Assembly: GCA_947367415.1 (NCBI GenBank)
Contig: CANBEE010000033.1
Span: 1-15,096, forward strand
Reading direction: 5' to 3'
Length of the DNA stretch: 15,096 nt
From: an uncultured Bacteroidales bacterium
GTDB taxonomy: Bacteria > Bacteroidota > Bacteroidia > Bacteroidales > Bacteroidaceae
Of this stretch, positions 1 through 6,555 are shown piece after piece. Both the position numbers and the translations under genes were made by a program. Below the pieces are notes generated by a model, which was not told the DNA's origin, did not search any database, and saw only the letters and a program-made list of their open reading frames with translations. The first letter of the stretch is position 1, and every line of letters starts with the position of its first letter.

Positions 1-62
1 ATGGATAGAAAATAACGCAGCCATGAGGGATTAGGAAAAAACAAGAAGTAAGCGTAAACGTG

Positions 63-89
63 AGTTTTTGAGTCCTAAAGTTTTTGAGT
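63..89. repeat. 11-bp direct repeat, 16-bp period
   Basis: AGTTTTTGAGT occurs at 63-73 and again at 79-89 with no mismatch, 16 bases start to start. It is T-rich, so chance is possible. It could be a paired protein-binding site or a remnant of a small duplication; nothing else indicates a function. Confidence 0.5.
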
Positions 90-120
90 TTAGCAAGTCT
101 ATACTTCCGATTTCAACACC

Positions 121-151
121 ATGTAAGCAAACCGCAGGGTTTCCCTTACAT
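121..151. other. Two-part stem-loop, possible terminator or structured RNA
   Basis: ATGTAAG (121-127) pairs with CTTACAT (145-151). Inside it AAACC (129-133) pairs with GGTTT (138-142) around the tetraloop GCAG. The two helices are separated by a small 1x2 internal loop, giving 12 base pairs in all. A run of five T follows at 164-168, 12 bases past the stem, which is too far for a textbook terminator. It lies upstream of both candidate promoters of the transporter, so it more likely belongs to an upstream transcript or an unannotated RNA. Confidence 0.45.
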
Positions 152-156
152 TATGT

Positions 157-171
157 TACAAAATTTTTGTA
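157..171. repeat. 15-bp palindrome
   Basis: TACAAAA (157-163) and TTTTGTA (165-171) are perfect inverted copies around a single T. The 7-1-7 geometry fits a dimeric DNA-binding site, but the sequence is almost all A and T, so it is weak evidence. It sits six bases after the stem-loop at 121-151. Confidence 0.35.
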
Positions 172-256
172 CAGGATTTCCTTGCGTTTCGTAAAAAAAC
201 TAAACTTTTCAAACGTAACAATAAGCAGTAAGTTACTTCATATGGTCTTCTTAATG

Positions 257-298
257 CCTCATCCTTGCATTCGATCTAGAATGAGGACAAGGTGGAGG
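257..298. other. Long imperfect stem-loop
   Basis: Paired arms, from outside in: CCTC (257-260) with GAGG (295-298), a 2x2 internal loop, CCTTG (263-267) with CAAGG (288-292), then CATTC (268-272) with GAATG (279-283) around the loop GATCTA. A four-base bulge (AGGA, 284-287) interrupts the right arm. That is 14 base pairs in 42 bases. It ends 40 bases before the first promoter-like box and has no T tract, so it does not look like a simple terminator. Confidence 0.4.
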
Positions 299-337
299 AG
301 TAGTGGGAACTCGTATCGGTATTCGTCCTATTGTTTT

Positions 338-345
338 TACCTTTG
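338..345 (+). promoter_or_regulatory. Candidate -7 box (TACCTTTG)
   Basis: TACCTTTG fits the Bacteroidetes -7 consensus TAnnTTTG exactly. No TTTG-like -33 element lies at about 20 bases upstream. If used, it would give a leader of about 125 bases for the transporter gene. Confidence 0.4.
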
Positions 346-368
346 TGAAAAAAATCCTCTCAATTTCC

Positions 369-400
369 TTTCTTTTATCCATAAAAAGGGGGTAACTTTG
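369..400 (+). promoter_or_regulatory. Candidate promoter of the transporter and GH31 pair
   Basis: TAACTTTG (393-400) fits TAnnTTTG exactly. TTTC (369-372) lies 20 bases upstream and is a three-of-four match to the -33 TTTG element. Initiation would fall near 407, leaving a leader of about 70 bases before the ATG at 478. Of the two -7 candidates this is the better spaced one. Confidence 0.5.
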
Positions 401-477
401 CAGTCGCTAAGAAAAATTAGTAACATTTAAGGTATTCACAAAAAGGTTTTTTGGAAAAAAGAAAGGATTAGTACATC

Positions 478-2151
478 ATGGAATGGTTGGTTAATCTATT
501 CAGTGGCAGTGGTGTAGCCCACTCCGTTTTCATCGTAGCCCTTGTCATTGCAGGAGGGCTTTGTCTCAACAAAATTAAATTTGGTGGCGTATCTCTCGGT
601 GTCACATGGATTCTTTTTGTCGGCATCCTTGCCGGACACTTAGGTTTCGTGCTCGATCCCGTCACTTCACATTTCGTCAAGGAATTTGGCCTTATCCTCT
701 TTATTTATTCTATCGGTCTTGAGGTAGGTCCCGGTTTCTTCTCCTCGTTCCGTAAAGGAGGTATAACGCTCAATATGCTGGCAGCTGGTATCGTACTGCT
801 GGGTTGCTGCGTTACCTATGCTATCCACCTCATCACAGGACAGGACCTCATAAGCATGATTGGCGTGCTCAGCGGTGCTGTTACCAACACGCCGGGTATG
901 GGTGCTGCCCAGCAGACCTTCTATGACATGACAGGACAGACCAACACCACTATCGCCCAGGGCTATGCCGTAGCCTATCCGTTGGGTGTTGTGGGCATTA
1001 TCCTCTGCATCATTGTGCTGAAGCATATATTCCGTGTCAACTTCGACAACGAGCGCCGAATCATGATGGAGCGCAACAAGGAGAATGCCGAATCGCTCGA
1101 GGCTGTTACGCTTGAGGTACACAACGACTCTGTTTGCGGACATACGATTCGGGAGATTCAGGAACTCTTTGGCCGTAAGTGCGTAATCACCCGTGTGCTC
1201 CATGAGCAGACCCACGACATTGAGTTGGCCGAGTCGAACACAAAATTAGGCATGGGCGACAAGCTCTTCCTCGTGGCCAATCCGCTCGAAATTGAGGCAT
1301 TGACATTCCTTATCGGTCCGCGCATCGACATGAATATGGCCGAATGGGATGCCATCGAGGCTAACAACCTCACGGCAGAGCGCTTCGTTATCACCAACCC
1401 AACCATCAACGGCAAGCGCCTGGGTGACCTTAAGTTGCGCCAAACATTCAACGTCACCATCTCACGTATCAGCCGTGCCGGCGTTGATCTCATCGCCGAC
1501 CCTCACCTGCTGCTTCAGCTTGGCGACCGCGTAGTTGTAGTGGGTAAGCCTAAGAGTATAGAAAAGATTTCACGCCTCATGGGCAACTCTGTGAAGCGCC
1601 TCGAAGAGCCCAACCTTGCAGCCATATTCCTTGGCATCGCGCTCGGTGTTGTATTGGGTTCACTCCCCATCTTCATCCCCAATGTGCCGGTACCCGTGAA
1701 ACTCGGTCTCGCAGGCGGTCCGCTCATCGTTTCCATCCTTATCTCCAAGTTTGGCCCGCAGTTCAAGCTTGTCACCTACACCACCTCATCAGCCAACAAG
1801 ATGATACGTCAGATAGGTATCACTCTCTTCTTGGCCGCTGTGGGTATCGGTGCTGGCGACGGATTCATCGACACGATTATAAATGGTGGTTATTGGTGGA
1901 TTCTCTATGGTTTCCTCATCACTGTCATTCCCTGTCTCACTATCGGTGTCATTGCACGTAAGGCTTGCAAACTCAGCTATTTCACTATCGCAGGTCTCAT
2001 CTCCGGTGCCATGACCGACCCCCCTGCCCTCGCCTATAGCAACGAGATCTGTGGAAACAACCAGGCTTCTGTAGCCTACTCAACGGTGTATCCGCTCACT
2101 ATGTTTCTCCGTGTAATTACGGCGCAGATACTTGTGCTCATGGCATTGTAA
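478..2151 (+). CDS. YidE/AspT-type putative antiporter with two RCK_C domains
   Basis: A 557-residue inner-membrane protein of the aspartate:alanine exchanger (AAE) family, close in length to E. coli YidE. Two membrane blocks flank a soluble centre. The N-terminal block has hydrophobic segments near 13-30, 39-58, 71-88, 95-118 and 160-183; the C-terminal block has them near 379-400, 407-424, 443-463, 471-492, 500-520 and 531-557. Each block carries a related duplicated motif: GAVTNTPGMGAAQ at 133-145 and GLISGAMTDPPALAY at 506-520. The centre (about 205-372) looks like two tandem TrkA_C/RCK_C regulatory domains, each ending in a G-D-(K/R)-(L/V) segment. The family includes AspT, an aspartate/alanine exchanger, but YidE-like members have no settled substrate, so none is assigned here. 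The ATG follows an A-rich GAAAGGATTA stretch. The GH31 gene starts 11 bases after the stop, so co-transcription is likely. Confidence 0.88.
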   Translation: MEWLVNLFSGSGVAHSVFIVALVIAGGLCLNKIKFGGVSLGVTWILFVGILAGHLGFVLDPVTSHFVKEFGLILFIYSIGLEVGPGFFSSFRKGGITLNMLAAGIVLLGCCVTYAIHLITGQDLISMIGVLSGAVTNTPGMGAAQQTFYDMTGQTNTTIAQGYAVAYPLGVVGIILCIIVLKHIFRVNFDNERRIMMERNKENAESLEAVTLEVHNDSVCGHTIREIQELFGRKCVITRVLHEQTHDIELAESNTKLGMGDKLFLVANPLEIEALTFLIGPRIDMNMAEWDAIEANNLTAERFVITNPTINGKRLGDLKLRQTFNVTISRISRAGVDLIADPHLLLQLGDRVVVVGKPKSIEKISRLMGNSVKRLEEPNLAAIFLGIALGVVLGSLPIFIPNVPVPVKLGLAGGPLIVSILISKFGPQFKLVTYTTSSANKMIRQIGITLFLAAVGIGAGDGFIDTIINGGYWWILYGFLITVIPCLTIGVIARKACKLSYFTIAGLISGAMTDPPALAYSNEICGNNQASVAYSTVYPLTMFLRVITAQILVLMAL

Positions 2152-2162
2152 GGTAACGTCCA

Positions 2163-5057
2163 ATGAGAGCATCCAAGCTGTTATCAATCGTAGCCACATC
2201 GCTTCTATTAGCCTGTTCGGCACCCTATAGCCAAACTGAGCGAGGAGTCGAAGTACGCATAGTCAACAGCAGCAAGGGTGCTCCACAAAAGGTGCGCCTG
2301 GAGGCTATTACGCCCAACATTATTCATGTAACAGCCACACCCGAACGCCGCTTTACCGATATTACAAGTTTGATGCTACAGGATGGCGTGCTCTCTACAC
2401 CTCCACCCACGTTCGCAGTATATCACAATGGAGATACGGTAACACTGACTACCGAGAAGATAAAGGCACATGTACTGCACAGTACGGGGCGCGTATGGAT
2501 GACTCGACTCGATGACACGCCCCTACTCTCCATGACCGAGGATGGTATGAGATTCTCTTCAATTAAAGTAGAGGAGAGTAAGGGCTATTCAACCTGGCTG
2601 CACTTCGATTCGCCACAGGATGAAGCGTTCTATGGATTAGGACAGCATCAGGCCGACGAATGGAATTACAAGGGGAAGAACGAGGAACTGTTCCAATACA
2701 ACACCAAGGTATCAATACCCTTTATCCTCTCCACCAAGGGTTATGGCTTATTGCTCGATAGCTACTCACTCTGTCGATGGGGATGTCCCGAAGACTACGC
2801 TCAACTGAATCGTCTGTTCACCCTATACGACATCGAGGGCAAGGAGGGAGCGCTTACGGGAACCTATGTTAGCGCCAATGGCAAGCAACGCATCGTACGA
2901 CGCGAAGACTCACTCTACTTTGCTGACCTCACTACCATCAAGAACTTGCCTGAAGGATTTCCACTATATGGATCCGAGGTGACGTACGAAGGAGAGATTA
3001 TGTATGCAGGTAATGACACCACGCCTGTAGCTATCGACTTCCAGCTCTACTACGCAGGCTATATGCAGGTACAGATTGATGGTGTTAACGTGATGCCAGA
3101 GGTATGGCGCACAGCATGGAATCCCAACACGCGCAAGTTCACATACAAGTTACAGCCAGGGAGGCGATCAAGAATAAAGATCTCTTGGCATCCTGATGGA
3201 GGAGAATCGTACTGCGCACTAAGGGCATATGCTCCCGACACAGACAAAGCTCAAGGTGACCAACGTTGGTGGAGCGAGATGACACCACAACTCGACTTCT
3301 ACGTGATAGCATCAGAAAACCCCGACTCCATCATAAGTGGCTATCGCACACTTACAGGCAAGGCACAAGTGATGCCCAAGTGGGCAATGGGATATTGGCA
3401 GAGCCGTGAGCGCTACAAAACACAAGATGAGCTGCTGAGCACATTAAATGAATTTCGCCAAAGGCAACTTCCTATCGACAATATCGTGCTCGATTGGAGT
3501 TACTGGCGCGAAGCAGAATGGGGCAGCCATGAGTTTGATGAGACACGCTTCCCCACCCCACAGGCTATGGTCGATTCGGTGCATGCGCTCGATGCACGCA
3601 TGATGATTTCCGTATGGCCCAAGTTCTATACCTCTACCGAGCATTTCCGCCAGTTCGACGAGCAGGGCTGGATATACCGTCAGTCCGTAAACGATAGTCT
3701 GCGCGACTGGATAGGCCGCGGATACCACTACGGATTCTACGATGCCTATAGCAAAGGTGCCCGTCAACTATTCTGGCAACAGATGGAGCGTACGCTCTAT
3801 CCCTTAGGCATTGACGCTTGGTGGATGGATGCCAGTGAGCCCAACGTACGCGATTGCACCCCACTCGATTATCGCAAGGCATTGTGTGGCCCTACAGCTT
3901 TAGGGCCATCGACACAATATTTTAATGCCTATGCACTTGTCAATGCCCAAGGCATCTACGAAGGACAGCGTGGTGCCGACCCCAATCGACGCGTATTCCT
4001 GCTCACACGCTCCGGCTTTGCAGGTCTGCAACGCTACTCTACAGCCACATGGAGCGGTGACATTGCTACACGTTGGGAAGACCTCAAGGCACAAATCTCT
4101 GCAGGACTCAACTTTGCAGTATGCGGTATTCCCTATTGGACAATGGACATCGGTGGATTCTGCGTTGAACGACGCTATGAAAAAGCCTTTAAGGAATATC
4201 TAACCCAAACGAACAAAGGGTTTACTACCGAAAGTGCCGATCTGCGCGAATGGCGCGAACTAAACACCCGTTGGCACCAGTTTGGTGCGTTCTGTCCTCT
4301 CTACCGTTCACATGGTCAATACCCCTACCGCGAGCCTTGGCATATTGCTCCCAAAGAGCATCCCGCTTATGAGAGCATAACCTATTACCTGCGTCTGCGC
4401 TATCATCTAATGCCCTACATTTACACACTAGCGGGCATGACTTGGCACAACGACTACACCATTATGCGCCCCCTCATTATGGACTTCATGGCTCAGTCCG
4501 AGGTGTACGACATCAGTGATCAATACCTTTTCGGTCCTGCTCTGATGGTAGCCCCTGTTACCGAGTATGAAGTTCGCGAGCGAGAAGTCACCTTCCCGGA
4601 AACCCAAGGCGGATGGTACGATTTCTACACCGGGACTCATGTGAGCAAAGGTTGTGAACGTAAACTGATGTCCGCTCCTTATGAGCGAATACCACTTTAT
4701 GTAAAGGCTGGCAGTATCATACCTACAGGACCTGCCATCAGCTCCACTGCAGCAGGACATCCCGTACAACTGACACTATACGTCTATGCCGGATCCAACG
4801 GCACCTTCACCCTATACGAAGACGAAGGCGTCAACTACAACTATGAGCAGGGAGCTTACAGTCAAATCCCCATCAATTGGAACGATGACACACGTACCCT
4901 CACCATTGAAGCCCGAGAAGGTTCGTTCAGCGGTATGCTCCCCACCCGCACTATCACCATAATCCTTATCGATATCCATCATGCACAGCCTTTCAGTCCT
5001 AATGCCATAGGCTATACAATCACCTATTCAGGCGATGAAATAAGTGTAGAGTTGTGA
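2163..5057 (+). CDS. GH31 alpha-glycosidase lipoprotein (alpha-xylosidase or alpha-glucosidase) with PA14 insert
   Basis: A 964-residue secreted retaining alpha-glycosidase. The N-terminus is a lipoprotein signal with lipobox LLAC and lipidated Cys18. The following residues (SAPYSQ) lack the acidic Bacteroidetes surface-export signal, so a periplasm-facing anchor is more likely. The N-terminal beta domain (about 25-220) is followed by a PA14-like insert (about 225-365), then the (beta/alpha)8 barrel (about 400-740) and C-terminal beta domains. The nucleophile is Asp556 in WWMDASEP and the acid/base is Asp633 in WSGD. The GH31 substrate segment DWSYW is at 444-448. A PA14 insert and this length match Bacteroides and Cellvibrio alpha-xylosidases such as BoGH31A. 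There is no xyloglucan locus here, however, and the glycogen operon is next door, so alpha-glucosidase activity is equally open. It is probably translated from the transporter mRNA. All expected catalytic residues are present. Confidence 0.9.
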   Translation: MRASKLLSIVATSLLLACSAPYSQTERGVEVRIVNSSKGAPQKVRLEAITPNIIHVTATPERRFTDITSLMLQDGVLSTPPPTFAVYHNGDTVTLTTEKIKAHVLHSTGRVWMTRLDDTPLLSMTEDGMRFSSIKVEESKGYSTWLHFDSPQDEAFYGLGQHQADEWNYKGKNEELFQYNTKVSIPFILSTKGYGLLLDSYSLCRWGCPEDYAQLNRLFTLYDIEGKEGALTGTYVSANGKQRIVRREDSLYFADLTTIKNLPEGFPLYGSEVTYEGEIMYAGNDTTPVAIDFQLYYAGYMQVQIDGVNVMPEVWRTAWNPNTRKFTYKLQPGRRSRIKISWHPDGGESYCALRAYAPDTDKAQGDQRWWSEMTPQLDFYVIASENPDSIISGYRTLTGKAQVMPKWAMGYWQSRERYKTQDELLSTLNEFRQRQLPIDNIVLDWSYWREAEWGSHEFDETRFPTPQAMVDSVHALDARMMISVWPKFYTSTEHFRQFDEQGWIYRQSVNDSLRDWIGRGYHYGFYDAYSKGARQLFWQQMERTLYPLGIDAWWMDASEPNVRDCTPLDYRKALCGPTALGPSTQYFNAYALVNAQGIYEGQRGADPNRRVFLLTRSGFAGLQRYSTATWSGDIATRWEDLKAQISAGLNFAVCGIPYWTMDIGGFCVERRYEKAFKEYLTQTNKGFTTESADLREWRELNTRWHQFGAFCPLYRSHGQYPYREPWHIAPKEHPAYESITYYLRLRYHLMPYIYTLAGMTWHNDYTIMRPLIMDFMAQSEVYDISDQYLFGPALMVAPVTEYEVREREVTFPETQGGWYDFYTGTHVSKGCERKLMSAPYERIPLYVKAGSIIPTGPAISSTAAGHPVQLTLYVYAGSNGTFTLYEDEGVNYNYEQGAYSQIPINWNDDTRTLTIEAREGSFSGMLPTRTITIILIDIHHAQPFSPNAIGYTITYSGDEISVEL

Positions 5058-5083
5058 GTATGTATAAATGTTCTAATAAAAGA

Positions 5084-5112
5084 AAGACACGTACAATCAC
5101 TGCACGTGCCTT
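5084..5112. terminator. Candidate bidirectional terminator between GH31 and GH57
   Basis: The arms 5084-5092 and 5104-5112 form eight base pairs with one A-C mismatch, including a perfect CACGT/ACGTG core, around an 11-base loop. It lies in the 79-base gap between two convergent genes. The flanks are A/T-rich but there is no long T tract on either side, so efficiency is uncertain. Confidence 0.5.
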
Positions 5113-5136
5113 CCTACTATAAACTATTTACTTATA

Positions 5137-6504
5137 TTACTCAGCTTTCTTTGCGGAAGCCTTCTTGGCAGCGGGCTTCTTGGCAGGAGCTTTCTTAGGT
5201 TTCTCCTCAGCAGCAGGGAGAGTGACGCCCTTGATCTTCTCCAACTCCTTGGTGAGTGCCTCGATCTCCTCATCCTGGTTCTTGATGGTGGTGAGCAGGG
5301 CATTGAGTTCCTCGTTGTCAATGTCTATGGGGTAGAGCGAGTTGACGCGGCTGATGAAGTCGCCGAGGATATTCATGTAGTTGGTGAAGGCATCGTAGGG
5401 TGAGTCGTAGATGCTGCGGTTCATAGCCACGCTGTTCTCCTTGGTGGTCATGAAGCGGAAGTTGTTGCTTGCCTGCAGGTAGTCCCAGTCTTGCTTAATG
5501 CGCTTGTCGAGACCGATGAGCACGCGGTCGGCCACGCTATAGAGCTTGTTGAAGGCCTCGCGCTGCATGGTGTTGCCCAGCCAGCAGCTGATGTCGCGCT
5601 CCTCATCGACCCATGACATGGGGTAAGGGACGTCAACAGGACCTACCGACTTGTAGTTCTTGATGACCTCGCTCGGGGTAGAGAACGAGATGCCGCGCTC
5701 GCGGGCACACTCGGGCAGCGCCTTGAAGAACTCGAGGATATTGGAGCTCAGGGGCTGGAAGATACCGAGGGCAGAGAGTTCCATGAAGATGTTGATTACC
5801 TCCTCCTCTGCGGGAGTACCGGCAATCCAATCCATGTATGTACCTGCCATCAAGGGATAGGCATCCCAAGAGGTGTTGGAGAAGCGGAGTGAGATGTCAT
5901 CAGAGAGCTTGAAGTCGCGGAGCAACACCTTGAGGTTGGGGTTGGTGTTGGCGTGATAGAGGTAGTGAGGGCTCTTCCATCCGAGGATGTGCTTGGCACC
6001 TTCGGTGAGCACGCCCTTGAAGCCCATAGCGGCTACCTGAGCACCTATATCGTCGCTGTAGATAAGGCTTGAGTTGCGGAATACCTTGGGGGTCTTACCA
6101 AATACCTGCTTAATCTTCTTGCACATGCGGTCAACGTCGCTGCGGAAGCACTCTTCGTTGGCCAGTGAAGAGAGACCGTGTGAGTAGGGCTCGGCGAGGA
6201 ATTCGCAGCAGCCAGTCTTGTTGATCTCCTGAAGGAGCTCAACTACCTGGGGAGCATAGCGCTCGAGTTGCTCGAGACCTACACCCGAGAGTGAGAAGGC
6301 TACCTTGAAGTATCCGTTGCTGCTCTTGATCATGTCGAGCAGGGTGGTGAGAGCGGGCACGTAGGAACGCTCTGCTATATCGCTGATACTACTCTCGTTG
6401 GCATAGTCGTCGTAGTAGTAGTGGTCGGTACCTATATCAAAGAAGCGGTACCGTCTCAGATGAACGATCTGATGTATCTCAAAATAAAGACAAATGGTTT
6501 TCAT
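5137..6504 (-). CDS. GH57 alpha-amylase-like protein with altered catalytic region and Lys/Ala tail
   Basis: A 455-residue cytoplasmic protein, last gene of the glycogen operon. Residues 1-385 match the GH57 group seen beside GT4 and GH133 genes in Bacteroidales: CLYFEIHQ (5-12), region 3 EFLAEPYSHGL (101-111) with the presumed nucleophile Glu105, VFRNSSLIYSDD, LTEGAKHILGWKSP, and SWVDEERD near 297-304. Two regions deviate. The usual HQP of region 1 reads HQI. Region 4, which as I recall it reads MDYETFGEHQ in relatives and carries the acid/base Asp, reads MELSALGIFQ (241-250), with Glu at the catalytic position. The frame is intact and codons are clean, so this is not a frameshift. Residues 396-427 look like a coiled coil, followed by a tail (about 433-455) of Lys, Ala and Pro in AKK-type repeats. 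It may be a pseudoenzyme, a scaffold or a glucan-active enzyme with changed chemistry. The gap to the preceding gene is 51 bases. Confidence 0.85.
   Translation of the reverse strand: MKTICLYFEIHQIVHLRRYRFFDIGTDHYYYDDYANESSISDIAERSYVPALTTLLDMIKSSNGYFKVAFSLSGVGLEQLERYAPQVVELLQEINKTGCCEFLAEPYSHGLSSLANEECFRSDVDRMCKKIKQVFGKTPKVFRNSSLIYSDDIGAQVAAMGFKGVLTEGAKHILGWKSPHYLYHANTNPNLKVLLRDFKLSDDISLRFSNTSWDAYPLMAGTYMDWIAGTPAEEEVINIFMELSALGIFQPLSSNILEFFKALPECARERGISFSTPSEVIKNYKSVGPVDVPYPMSWVDEERDISCWLGNTMQREAFNKLYSVADRVLIGLDKRIKQDWDYLQASNNFRFMTTKENSVAMNRSIYDSPYDAFTNYMNILGDFISRVNSLYPIDIDNEELNALLTTIKNQDEEIEALTKELEKIKGVTLPAAEEKPKKAPAKKPAAKKASAKKAE
5161..5186 (-). repeat. 15-bp-period repeat in the GH57 tail
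   Basis: CTTCTTGGCAG (plus strand) occurs at 5161-5171 and 5176-5186, 15 bases apart, and encodes repeated Ala-Lys-Lys units five residues apart. The in-frame spacing suggests that the Lys/Ala tail grew by codon-level duplication and may vary in length between strains. Confidence 0.55.
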
Positions 6505-6555
6505 AACTTGAATGTTTAATCTTTTGAATTCTTTTGTTTTAAGCGTAACCGCCTC

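Larger units (their letters stand above)
1..477. other. AT-rich non-coding flank upstream of the transporter gene
   Basis: No convincing gene is visible here. The only longer open frame (68-430) starts at TTG and its translation resembles no family I know. The stretch holds an 11-bp direct repeat (63-89), a stem-loop (121-151), a short palindrome (157-171), a longer imperfect stem-loop (257-298) and two Bacteroidetes-type -7 boxes (338-345 and 393-400). The left part may contain the end of an upstream transcript; the right part is the probable promoter region for the transporter and GH31 pair. Confidence 0.6.

Noticed and set aside
1..34. Possible ten-residue tail of an upstream gene (frame 2, stop at 32-34)
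   Set aside because: Too short to support; no recognisable residues.
68..430. 120-residue open frame starting at TTG
   Set aside because: Low-complexity AT-rich translation, no recognisable motif, non-standard start, and it overlaps both promoter-like boxes and the stem-loops.
1..477. RNase P RNA, tmRNA or SRP RNA in the structured left flank
   Set aside because: None of the conserved sequence signatures of these RNAs could be found by eye.
667..1215. 182-codon frame antisense to the transporter gene
   Set aside because: Shadow of a well-supported membrane protein gene; no family resemblance.
5755..5784. Frameshift or pseudogene as the cause of the odd GH57 region 4
   Set aside because: The frame is continuous and flanking conserved residues align on both sides, so compensating frameshifts are unlikely although not excluded.
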